Positions 1-6,951 of a stretch of 16,061 bases of DNA are shown one piece after another. The notes under the pieces were generated by a model, which worked only from the letters and a program-made list of their open reading frames with translations, did no database searches and was not told the origin of the DNA. The position numbers and the translations under genes are program-made. Source of the stretch: Smittium culicis (lineage: Eukaryota; Kickxellomycota; Harpellomycetes; Harpellales; Legeriomycetaceae); contig LSSN01000022.1 in assembly GCA_001970855.1 (NCBI GenBank), positions 1 to 16,061 on the forward strand, in the 5' to 3' direction. How positions within the stretch are numbered: the first letter of the stretch is position 1; each line of letters starts with the position of its first letter.

Positions 1-72
1 GGAGGGGGGTCGGTTGAAAAATTATTTTTTTAATATTTTTTTAAAAGGTTTTAGTATACTTTTTAATTATAC
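1..72 (+). repeat. Truncated copy of a dispersed, SINE-like repeat at the window edge
   Basis: The first 30 or so bases (GGAGGGGGG, then GGTTGAAAAATT and a T-rich run) match the reverse complement of 6494-6523 at about five positions in six. The T-rich continuation with a TATACTTTTT motif resembles the reverse complement of 14380-14470. The copy is cut by the start of the window, so its other half is missing. A shorter similar start (GGAGGTGGCTGGTT) occurs at 253-266. The family identity is inferred from three partial matches inside this window only. Confidence 0.5.
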
Positions 73-278
73 TTATTAAACTATGTGAGGCAAAAATAAT
101 ATAATTAACAATAAAAACTAAAAACCTCAACTTTAAAAAATACTTATTATATAATTTTTATTACCAAACTGTTTCCTTGTTTTATTATACTAAAAAAATA
201 TTCGCTAGCTATACTTTATTCATAATTATTATCTATCATATACAAAATTTTTGGAGGTGGCTGGTTAAAACTTAGTTT

Positions 279-312
279 AAATAAAATAGGAAATAAAATA
301 GGAAATAAAATA
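279..312. repeat. 12-bp tandem repeat, about 2.8 copies
   Basis: The unit AAATAAAATAGG occurs at 279-290 and 291-302, with a partial third copy at 303-312. It sits in AT-rich DNA without genes. Apart from this array and the repeat fragments at 1-72 and 253-266, I see nothing identifiable between 1 and 685. Confidence 0.85.
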
Positions 313-685
313 TATTAAACAGTAAGTAGTATTCCTTAATTTTTTTTTTTTTTGGTTTAGTTGCAATAAATAAGTTTATTTTTTGCCGATGTATATGGAA
401 ATATACATTGTTGCTATCAATGTTCATAAAGCTTTTATAAAATAATTAAAACATAAAATAATAACAATTATTACTAATTTTAAATACTAATAAAATATAG
501 GTTTGAAATTTTTTTATAAAAGTATTCTAGTTTTACATTTGTTATAATATTTTGCATTAAAAAATTCTGATCTTTATTTATAAAATAATTTTCTATTTAT
601 GAATTAAACAATGGTGCTGTAATCTTGCTGTAATTTAGTGTCAGTATAATTAAATTCTATTTTATATTCGCATTAGTTTACATAT

Positions 686-874
686 CCCTTTCCCGTCCAA
701 CACTCTATAATAAAGCTAAACCATTTATTCGATAGCGATTTATAAGTAAAATTTTTATTTGCTACTATCCAACAACAAGCCTATACTCTTATTTGGCTCA
801 TAATTTAATTGTTTTTATTGAATGTAAGTGGCTATTTTTTATATATCTAAAAACTTCTACCGCACGGAAAAGGG
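686..874 (+). mobile_element. piggyBac-like MITE, copy 1 (189 bp, ATAT flanks)
   Basis: This is a non-autonomous DNA transposon with no coding capacity. It begins CCCTTTCCCGTCCAACACTC and ends CCGCACGGAAAAGGG. It is exactly as long as copies 2 and 4 and shares their subterminal motif (TTATTCGATAG near the left end). The flanks are ATAT on both sides (682-685 and 875-878) rather than the TTAA of the other copies. Terminal CCCTTT-type ends and 4-bp target duplications are typical of the piggyBac superfamily, so that assignment is an inference from family knowledge. Confidence 0.82.
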
Positions 875-1061
875 ATATATAATCTTAGGCTTGTAAAATT
901 TTTGGCTCGATAAATTTTAGGTTTGGCTAAGTCTTATCAACTTTTGCTTGGAATAAAAGAAATCATTAAAAATACTGTACTTAAAACTATAATATACAAT
1001 TATATTATGTAAGTAAATAGAAAAAGCAATACATTCTTATAAGCTAGAAAAAAATCAAGAT

Positions 1062-1146
1062 TAATAGATTTATATAAAATTTCTATTAGAAATAGCTAAT
1101 AGATTTATATAAAATTTTTATTAGAAATAGTTAACAAATCTATTAG
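1062..1146. repeat. 35-bp tandem duplication closed by an inverted copy of its start
   Basis: Two 35-bp units (1062-1096 and 1097-1131) differ by about two bases, and each starts TAATAGATTTATATAAAAT. AATCTATTAG at 1137-1146 is the reverse complement of the start of unit 2 together with the base before it (CTAATAGATT), so the block can fold into a hairpin. No function can be assigned. The block lies in the gene-free stretch 875-1438. Confidence 0.75.
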
Positions 1147-1309
1147 TTTTTTCATAATTATAAAATTTTTTTTAAAGCAGAGATTTTTAGTAGCCCCAAT
1201 TTTTCTTTTGCATGCACTAACGAGCAGTTTTGCAAAATTGAAATTACGCAATGTAATATCGTTTTGAAGTACTCAAGTAATATTGAAAATCGAGACGCGA
1301 AAATTTTTT

Positions 1310-1340
1310 TTTTGCAAAATAGTCGGACTATTTTGCAAAA
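1310..1340. repeat. 31-bp near-perfect palindrome
   Basis: TTTTGCAAAATAGTC (1310-1324) is followed by one G and then its exact reverse complement GACTATTTTGCAAAA (1326-1340). The core TTTTGCAAAA also occurs alone near 1229. The palindrome lies in DNA without genes and is preceded by a run of T. It could be a transposon end, a protein-binding site or a cruciform-prone sequence; the sequence alone does not decide between these. Confidence 0.85.
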
Positions 1341-1438
1341 TAGTACGCAAAACCTTGTTAATCATAAACTATTCAATAAATTCATTTTTTTTAAGAGCGA
1401 TAGATAAGAGGTGGTTAAGGATCCCCTAAGTGGATTAA

Positions 1439-1627
1439 CCCTTTCCCGTCCAACACTCTTTAAAAAAGCGAGTTTATTGATTCGATAGTCATATAAAAGA
1501 TTCTTTATTATTTGCTTTTATTATGAATTATAGCAATATATCTTTTGGCCTCGGAATTAATTGAGGTTCATTGAACGCTATTGGCTATATTTGGTCATCC
1601 AAAAACAGTCTACCGCGCGGGAAAGGG
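1439..1627 (+). mobile_element. piggyBac-like MITE, copy 2 (189 bp, TTAA flanks)
   Basis: This is the best-preserved copy. The left end is CCCTTTCCCG and the right end is CGGGAAAGGG, a perfect 10-bp terminal inverted repeat. It is flanked by TTAA at 1435-1438 and 1628-1631. The interior holds no open frame of useful length. A TTAA duplication with CCCTTT ends is the hallmark of piggyBac-type transposition. No transposase gene is present in the window, so any movement would have needed one supplied from elsewhere. Confidence 0.9.
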
Positions 1628-1661
1628 TTAAATAGGTTAGATAATAAGCCGCCTAAAAATA

Positions 1662-1691
1662 ATTATCAAATAAAATCTCAAGGAAAAAAAG
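1662..1691. repeat. 30-bp dispersed repeat, first copy (second at 2466-2495)
   Basis: The segment begins ATTATCAAAT and ends CAAGGAAAAAAAG. It matches 2466-2495 with three differences in 30. Both copies lie just outside a MITE copy, on the right side in window coordinates. They may be remains of an older repeat into which the MITEs inserted. Confidence 0.6.
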
Positions 1692-1748
1692 ATCATTAGA
1701 CTATAAGAGTCACCCATATAAGAATGTCAATAATTTATCTTTTTTTAA

Positions 1749-1934
1749 ACCATTTCCAGGGCAACAGCCTTATAAAAGATGAATTTATTGATTCGTCTAT
1801 TATTTTATTTTTATTTTTTATTTGCCTCTATTATGTAGGAGCCAATACTTTTTAGTGCCACTGAAAAAAAGTATTTTTTATTGGGCTTGACTTTATTTGG
1901 TAGATCAATAACAATATATCTCTCGGAAAAGAGC
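1749..1934 (+). mobile_element. piggyBac-like MITE, copy 3 (diverged, about 186 bp)
   Basis: TTAA flanks both ends (1745-1748 and 1935-1938). The left end reads ACCATTTCCAGGGCAACAGC, a worn version of the copy 2 end, followed by the conserved TTTATTGATTCG. The right end CTCGGAAAAGAGC is likewise degraded. The near-identical length and the retained duplications make it an older copy of the same element. Its mutated ends suggest it can no longer move. Confidence 0.75.
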
Positions 1935-2173
1935 TTAACAAAAGGTAATTGGAGGATTGATAAAAGGAAAAAGAGTCAAGATGACATAAAAGCGAGTCAC
2001 GACAATCCTAAATGATAAGTTTGCGTCATTATACTCTCGGTTCCTTACAAAAGCGATACCAATAATAATGGTTATTAGCTAATCACGAATTTAGAGGCGA
2101 GGAGCCAGAGTTGGTGAATTGGGTAAGAGCATATAATACTGGAAATTATTTTGAAGAGAGGAACATCTATTAA

Positions 2174-2362
2174 CCCTTTCGCAGACAGTAGACTGTCTTT
2201 GATCTACAAAGCATAGCCAACAGTGAAAAATTATATTAGTTTAACTCTGAGGATTTAAGAATACTTGGTTTATTGTATTTTAGCAACAAGTAATAAATTT
2301 TCTAAATAATCATAAACGAATCAATAAATTCGATTTTTTTAAGTGTGTTGGATGGGAAAGAG
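2174..2362 (-). mobile_element. piggyBac-like MITE, copy 4 (189 bp, inverted)
   Basis: Flanked by TTAA at 2170-2173 and 2363-2366. On the minus strand it starts CTCTTTCCCATCCAACACAC, then has TTTATTGATTCG, and ends CTGCGAAAGGG, matching copy 2 in order and spacing. Its length is again exactly 189 bp. It is the only copy of the four in the minus orientation. Confidence 0.87.
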
Positions 2363-2465
2363 TTAACTTTTTCCTTCGCTTTAATTTTAATCTGGTGTTT
2401 AAATTCGATTAGAGTAAAAAGTCAAATAGATTTAAAAATTTAGCAAATAAAATCACCTAATATCT

Positions 2466-2495
2466 ATTATCAAATGAAATTCCAAGGAAAAAAAG
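2466..2495. repeat. 30-bp dispersed repeat, second copy
   Basis: Partner of 1662-1691 with three differences in 30 bases, ending in CCAAGGAAAAAAAG. It lies about 100 bp beyond the right TTAA of MITE copy 4. Nothing else is recognised between 2367 and 2690. Confidence 0.6.
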
Positions 2496-2690
2496 TTACT
2501 TTGTAAATAAAAATCTCCGAAGTATCTAATTCGGAAGGATTGTCTGGCTGGCGCTGTTTCTCTCGAGTATTTAAAACCTCTTTACAAACTTTACGAGAAT
2601 ATTTCAGATTGAGTGTTACTATCTAATATTTGGTGTAAATTACAACAATGCGATATTTTAGGCTCTGCTAAAAATATGCTACTTATGGTA

Positions 2691-2844
2691 CATTTCTCTT
2701 ATTACTATTACATTTCTCTTATTGCTATTACATTTTTCTTATTACTATTACATTTCTCTTATTACTATTACATTTCTCTTATTGCTATTAATTTTCTCTT
2801 ATTGCTATTAAATTTCTCTTATTGCTATTAAATTTCTCTTATTG
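2691..2844. repeat. 20-bp minisatellite upstream of gene 1, about 7.7 copies
   Basis: The unit is CATTTCTCTTATTACTATTA, repeated without gaps at 2691, 2711, 2731, 2751, 2771, 2791 and 2811, with a partial eighth at 2831. Variants (ACT to GCT, and the leading C to A) cluster in the later units, which suggests stepwise duplication. The 20-bp period does not keep a reading frame, so the short open frame across it is not a gene. It ends about 190 bp before the gene 1 start codon and could lie in its promoter. Confidence 0.95.
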
Positions 2845-3031
2845 TTTGCTCCAAAATCTAACTTCCGTCTCAAAGAACTTCTCGTCTTTCCTTCTTATAC
2901 TTTTACACCTTCACTGTAACACTCCTCAAATCACGATCCGATTCCAGTCCTTAAATTAATCCACTCTACAAATCGCTTACCAAACTTACATTAATTTAGT
3001 AGTCATCATACCTCTCTCTCTTACTGTCCAA
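2845..3031 (+). promoter_or_regulatory. Pyrimidine-rich, ATG-free leader of gene 1
   Basis: About 187 bases between the minisatellite and the start codon contain no ATG on the coding strand and are strongly C/T-biased, ending in a CTCTCTCTC tract about 10 bases before the start codon. Long CT-rich leaders without upstream ATG are common in fungal genes and support 3032 as the true start. No clear TATA box is visible. Confidence 0.5.
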
Positions 3032-5105
3032 ATGAAAGTCGAAAAACCAATTCCTGCATACGATGCCTTCAAAGTACTAGAAAAAAATGATACCCTCGCT
3101 TTAGAAAAGCTACCTGACCCTTTACCTTCTTTCAATGAAAAGTTAATTTCAGAGCTAATCTTGAACGTTGATACCGAAATTAACTATTTTATAAAGTCCA
3201 ACCCATCTTTATCTGACTCTGAATCTACCCCAACTGTACAAAGCTCTATTGGAAGTAGCTCCTCATGTCTATCCCCTACTAACCAACAACCCAGCGAAAT
3301 TTTTTTTGATACTTGCGATTTTTCTTCTGAATTGGAAAATGATTTCTTGCTTCCTTTCCCTACTATAATTGAAAGATTAGTTATAAATTCCTCTGAAATT
3401 GTCCCTATTTTATTCATGCCCGCCAAGCTCCCAAAGCTCATATACCAGCTAAAAAACAATCTACTACCTGACTATTTCCTTTATAGTCTACTATCTGCTT
3501 GTTCTAAGTACGTCTGGGATATCCGCACTGCCCGCGAAATTAAAATCGAAGACAAGTATGCAAAGCTCGCTAAATCCCTCCTCAATAAAAATATCTTCTC
3601 CAATGACCCGTACTACGTTTGGTCCCTTCTTTTGCATTGTATATACTACCATGGCTCAAAATCTTCTATGATCCCTATCGAATTTACTGGTATTTACCCA
3701 TTTTATTCTATTTCACTTTTTTAAAACCATTTATCCCATTTTTTATATATCTAAATTTTCTTTTCTATTTTTTCCCCCTAAATTTTATTTTATTTTATTC
3801 TATCATATTCATAACTCTGAATTTATTCATATCCCCCCTAAATTTAATTTTTTTATACAAATAGGTTCCGCGTTTATGTAGCATCTCCTTCCCTTTTGAA
3901 ATCATTATTTCCTACTACATTTCTTACTTTAATCTAATTATTCTCACTTATTTTCATTTAGGGCTGCAAAAAAATTAAAACTTCATTTACTTGATTTAAA
4001 ATACAAATCAAAATTCGTTAAACTTCAAGAAGAAAAAGAATTCTTAAGAAGAATTTGGTGGACTACTTACATTTCTGTTTTTTACATGAATCTTTCCATA
4101 GGCTTACTTCCTAATACTAGTGTTGCTGACATTTTTGTTCACTTTCCAACAAATGATTTTCATTACAAATACGGCGGAGCTTTCGGTAAACTCCCCAAAA
4201 ATATTTCTGATTTAAACAATCTAGCAAATCTTCATGACTTTACTCGCCCTATCTACAAAGACGGGTTTAACCTCGTTTGTAAAATATACTTACATTTCGA
4301 CATTGCTATAAGTTACATTAGATCTAGATGGCTCAAAAAAAATATGACCTATGCTAAGCTAGAATTAAAATTCAATTTCATATCTAAAACGATCAATAAA
4401 CTTAAAGATCAATACGACAACACTTACGGCAAGTACGTTTACAGTCCTGATTTGATAAATCCATTCGATAGCTATTTTGAAAAATGCAAAAAATTTCACA
4501 AAAATTACTTTTCATATAATTCGCTTATGCTCTTGAATTGCATCATTATCCATCTTTACCAATCTGATCTTGTCAGGCAAAGTGGTTACTTGATAAGCGC
4601 CTCGAAAATAAAACTCGCAAAGTCAATCTGCCTCAAAACTTCATTAAACCAATCGCAGCTACTCTGTGCTCGATCAAAAAGCTCAAATCCTAGTAAATGG
4701 GAGCCTCTTTCTTGTTACCTAGCCCTTCCCGCTTCATTTATTTTGTTAAGTAACATTTACAATGCCCAGAATAGCAAAAGTAAGTATGTTTTTGATTCTT
4801 ACAATACCATCCTGGAAGTTTTCAGATCGTTATCAGTCGATAGCGACAGTCCTAAAAGTTTGCTATTTTTAATTGGTTTGGCTGAAAAGGCCATCAGTGC
4901 CATTTACAGTTTAAATTTGAAAAATTCAGTTTTTGTAGCGTACATGAAAAGATTCTCTATACACAAGGATGATATTAACCCTTGGTTTGTGCCAAAATAC
5001 CTATGTTACTTAAAATTCTTGTGTTGCAATAAAGGTGCTTTCAGCGAATTCTTTGGCGACCTTTATCTATTGGAAAGTAGAGTTCCTTTATCCCATATTT
5101 CTTAA
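3032..5105 (+). CDS. Fungal-specific transcription factor domain protein (3 exons, no zinc cluster seen)
   Basis: Proposed exons are 3032-3689, 3865-3877 and 3962-5105, giving 604 residues. Residues about 108-300 resemble the middle homology region of Zn2Cys6-type fungal regulators (Fungal_trans family). The marks are an LPKLIYQLK-type start, a helix LLLHCIYYHG (200-208), GSAFMAAKKLKLH (220-232) fitting the family pattern G-x-A-x3-A-x2-L-x-L-H, and RRIWW (253-257). Residues 60-82 are Ser/Thr-rich and probably disordered. No Cys6 cluster, C2H2 finger, bZIP or homeodomain is visible, and the ATG-free leader argues against a hidden upstream exon. The protein may be a regulator that lost its DNA-binding domain, or one that acts through a partner. 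The exon structure and the domain call are inferences from family spacing; target genes are unknown. Confidence 0.8.
3690..3864 (+). other. Intron 1 of gene 1 (175 bp)
   Basis: The donor is GTATTT (phase 1) and the acceptor is ACAAATAG. A possible branch site CTAAAT lies near 3838, about 22 bases before the acceptor. The reading frame runs only 12 further codons past the donor to a stop at 3722-3724, so removal of the intron is needed to reach the second half of the domain. Confidence 0.7.
3865..3877 (+). other. 13-nt microexon of gene 1
   Basis: GTTCCGCGTTTAT lies between an AG acceptor and a GTAGCA donor. It supplies the rest of Gly220, then Ser, Ala, Phe and two bases of Met224. Direct joining of 3689 to 3962 breaks the frame, while inserting these 13 bases restores it and gives GSAFMAAKKLKLH, matching the family's conserved helix spacing. 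A 7-nt version using GTTTAT as donor also keeps frame but shortens that helix by two residues. Confidence 0.65.
3878..3961 (+). other. Intron 2 of gene 1 (84 bp)
   Basis: The donor is GTAGCA and the acceptor is TTCATTTAG. A good branch-site match, CTAAT (3934-3938), lies about 23 bases before the acceptor, the same spacing as in intron 1. Exon 3 then reads AAKKLKLH without interruption to the stop at 5103-5105. Confidence 0.7.
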
Positions 5106-5741
5106 AAAGCCTGATTCGTTATGAGAACGAATTTCCCCACTAATTTTATTTTACGCAAAATTAAATGTAGCTACTTATTCTACACTCACTCCTTGTACAA
5201 AATCAAAGTGTAAAAATGTAGCGTTTATAAGAAAAAAGCGAATTTAAAATTGAACTAAACATATCATTCTTTGTTCCGACAAAAAAAGCTCAAAGTTATC
5301 CCTCCACTATTTGTTAGCTCATGCTTGTGTTTTTACTATTTTATTGTGTTACGCATACATAAACACATAAAAAACAATTTACATTTAATAGCTTTTTTAC
5401 GTAAATATAAAAATATAATTAGGTTTGATTAGACTTTATATTTTGTTTTACTTTATTTGATAATGGTATGTCGGATAGTTTTTTTATAATTGTCTGTTAC
5501 AGTCATGTTTGCAACATAATTTTTTATAAAAATAAAAACCGAAAAAATTTAAATTACCTTTTTTTTTTATGACGAGTTTCGTTTACATTTGTTTAATTGA
5601 GCTAATTTCTTTATGAAAATACTTCAATTCAATTCAATTTAATTTATGTATAAAAAAATTAAAATTTATATTTTCATTTAAAAAAGTATAAAAATTACAA
5701 AAATTAGTATTTAACCAATTCCTTTTCATCCTGATTATATT
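5106..5741. other. AT-rich intergenic stretch after gene 1
   Basis: This holds the presumed 3' end of gene 1 and otherwise AT-rich DNA with long T and A runs. The nearest AATAAA is far downstream (near 5530), so the polyadenylation site is not resolved. No conserved coding frame, tRNA or mobile element was recognised. Confidence 0.5.
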
Positions 5742-5992
5742 CGAGTCTCCGCACAATTGTGGCATTGGCTTGAGATTACAGTTTCTCAGCTTTTTTTTTT
5801 TTTTTTAATTCAATATTCTTTAGCTTAATACTCTTTCTATTCAAATCTTACCGGCTCTTCGAGTTCTAAGCTAGGGGCCAAACAATTTTGCATCTGTTAA
5901 AGGGGCTATCGAAAGTTTTTAAATCCAATGTAAATACAGGGGATTTTTCATGATATGGCATGAGTGGAGAATAAAAATGTTGTGGAGACTCG
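5742..5992. repeat. Possible 251-bp element with inverted ends
   Basis: The left end CGAGTCTCCGCACAA and the right end TTGTGGAGACTCG are inverted copies with a 2-base insertion on the left. No convincing target-site duplication flanks them, and the interior holds no gene. The left end overlaps a partial copy of the dispersed repeat (the CATTGGCT motif, as at 14511-14518). It may be a small non-autonomous transposon or a chance inverted pair. Confidence 0.4.
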
Positions 5993-6104
5993 CTTTTTAT
6001 TATTTTTTTTAGGAGAAAGCTAGTAATCGAAGTTATAATATTTTGGAAACCATTGATGTTATAAAGAAATTGAACTTTATATCTATTTATAATTACCTAA
6101 ATTA

Positions 6105-6132
6105 TCAATAATAATAATAATAATAATAATAA
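6105..6132. repeat. ATA trinucleotide microsatellite
   Basis: An uninterrupted run of about nine AAT/ATA units in gene-free DNA. Such runs are ordinary in AT-rich fungal spacers. Confidence 0.9.
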
Positions 6133-6493
6133 AAGTATTCAAGCATTCTTAATAAAAAATTTTTTTTTTGTAAATGTAAAAGGATCATTAAAGTCGCACC
6201 CATTTAACTCCGCCTCACCCATGTATAAAATATAATGGCAGACAAAAGAAAAATCATTATTAAAGCACTAAAAATATATCTTCGTTTGTGCATAAAAGCT
6301 ATGAATTATATAAATTTATGCGTGAAAAGTAAATCATATGATGATACAGATTTTTCAAAACAATAATAATGTATATAATATAAATTTGATAATAAAAAAC
6401 TGAATATTAAGTGATAATGACTAATTTTTTTTTATTGTCTCAGAGTTTAATAAACATAATTCAAAAGATTCCAAAAATCTAACAAAAAATATA

Positions 6494-6570
6494 AAAAATA
6501 ATTTTTCGGTCTACTCCCCTCCGCCGCTCTGGCAACTCCATACATACTGGGCATTGGTTCAAGGGTATAA
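6494..6570 (-). repeat. Dispersed SINE-like repeat, copy with tRNA-like motif
   Basis: The core 6511-6570 aligns with 14467-14530: CGCCGCTCT, then GC-ACTC, TAC, ACTG, CATTGG and TCAA are shared in the same order. An A/T-rich flank lies on the left of both. On the minus strand it reads TGCCAGAGCGG, close to the A box of tRNA-Leu/Ser genes, suggesting a tRNA-derived head. No good B box follows, so SINE status is inferred only. Apart from this repeat, the ATA run and the T-rich tract described next, nothing was identified between 5993 and 6900. Confidence 0.5.
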
Positions 6571-6709
6571 TGGCTCTAATTCAACATTTAAATACTTTTC
6601 GTTTTAAAAACTAAGAAATTGTTAGTTCCAAATCTTAATCCTTAGCCTATAGAATTGTCTAAAATTTGCTTAAAGTTTCTAACCTTTTATACGTAGTGTA
6701 TTTTCAAAC

Positions 6710-6760
6710 CCTCTTATTCTTTTTCGCTCTTTTTCGCTCTTTTTTTTCCTATATGTTCCG
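6710..6760 (+). promoter_or_regulatory. Pyrimidine tract in the gene 2 promoter region
   Basis: CTTTTTCGCT is repeated in tandem within a C/T-only stretch about 200 bases before the gene 2 start. Pyrimidine tracts are common near fungal promoters. The short open frame running through it is T-rich, lacks an ATG start and is not considered a gene. Confidence 0.3.
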
Positions 6761-6913
6761 CACCTTTTCGTTTTTAATTTTTTTAGCTACACTTCCTATT
6801 CATCGATATATATCAGTATCTATTTCCATCACCCCTTACGACTCCCTCCTCAATTTTACTCGCAATCTTGCTTGAATTGAACCCGTTTTAATAAGTTTTA
6901 GATAGTTTTTCTT

Positions 6914-6920
6914 TATATAA
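6914..6920 (+). promoter_or_regulatory. Candidate TATA box of gene 2
   Basis: TATATAA lies 38 bases before the start codon at 6952, with no ATG between them. If used, it implies a very short 5' leader, so an upstream alternative start region cannot be excluded. Confidence 0.45.
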
Positions 6921-6951
6921 ATTCTTTACCATCTAAAAAACTTCGCGAATT

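Noticed and set aside
2613..2831. 72-codon plus-strand open frame with repeated Tyr/Ile/Leu stretches
   Set aside because: It begins at GTG and is made by a 20-bp minisatellite whose period changes frame each unit. There is no conserved protein character.
2691..2844. CRISPR-like array
   Set aside because: The 20-bp units are directly adjacent with no spacers, and the context is eukaryotic.
3690..3961. Single 272-bp intron in gene 1
   Set aside because: Canonical borders at 3690 and 3961 leave the downstream frame out of phase with an early stop. The two-intron model with a microexon resolves this.
6666..6875. 69-codon Phe-rich frame before gene 2
   Set aside because: It starts at TTG and runs through a T/C-rich promoter tract. 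The hydrophobic look is explained by base composition.
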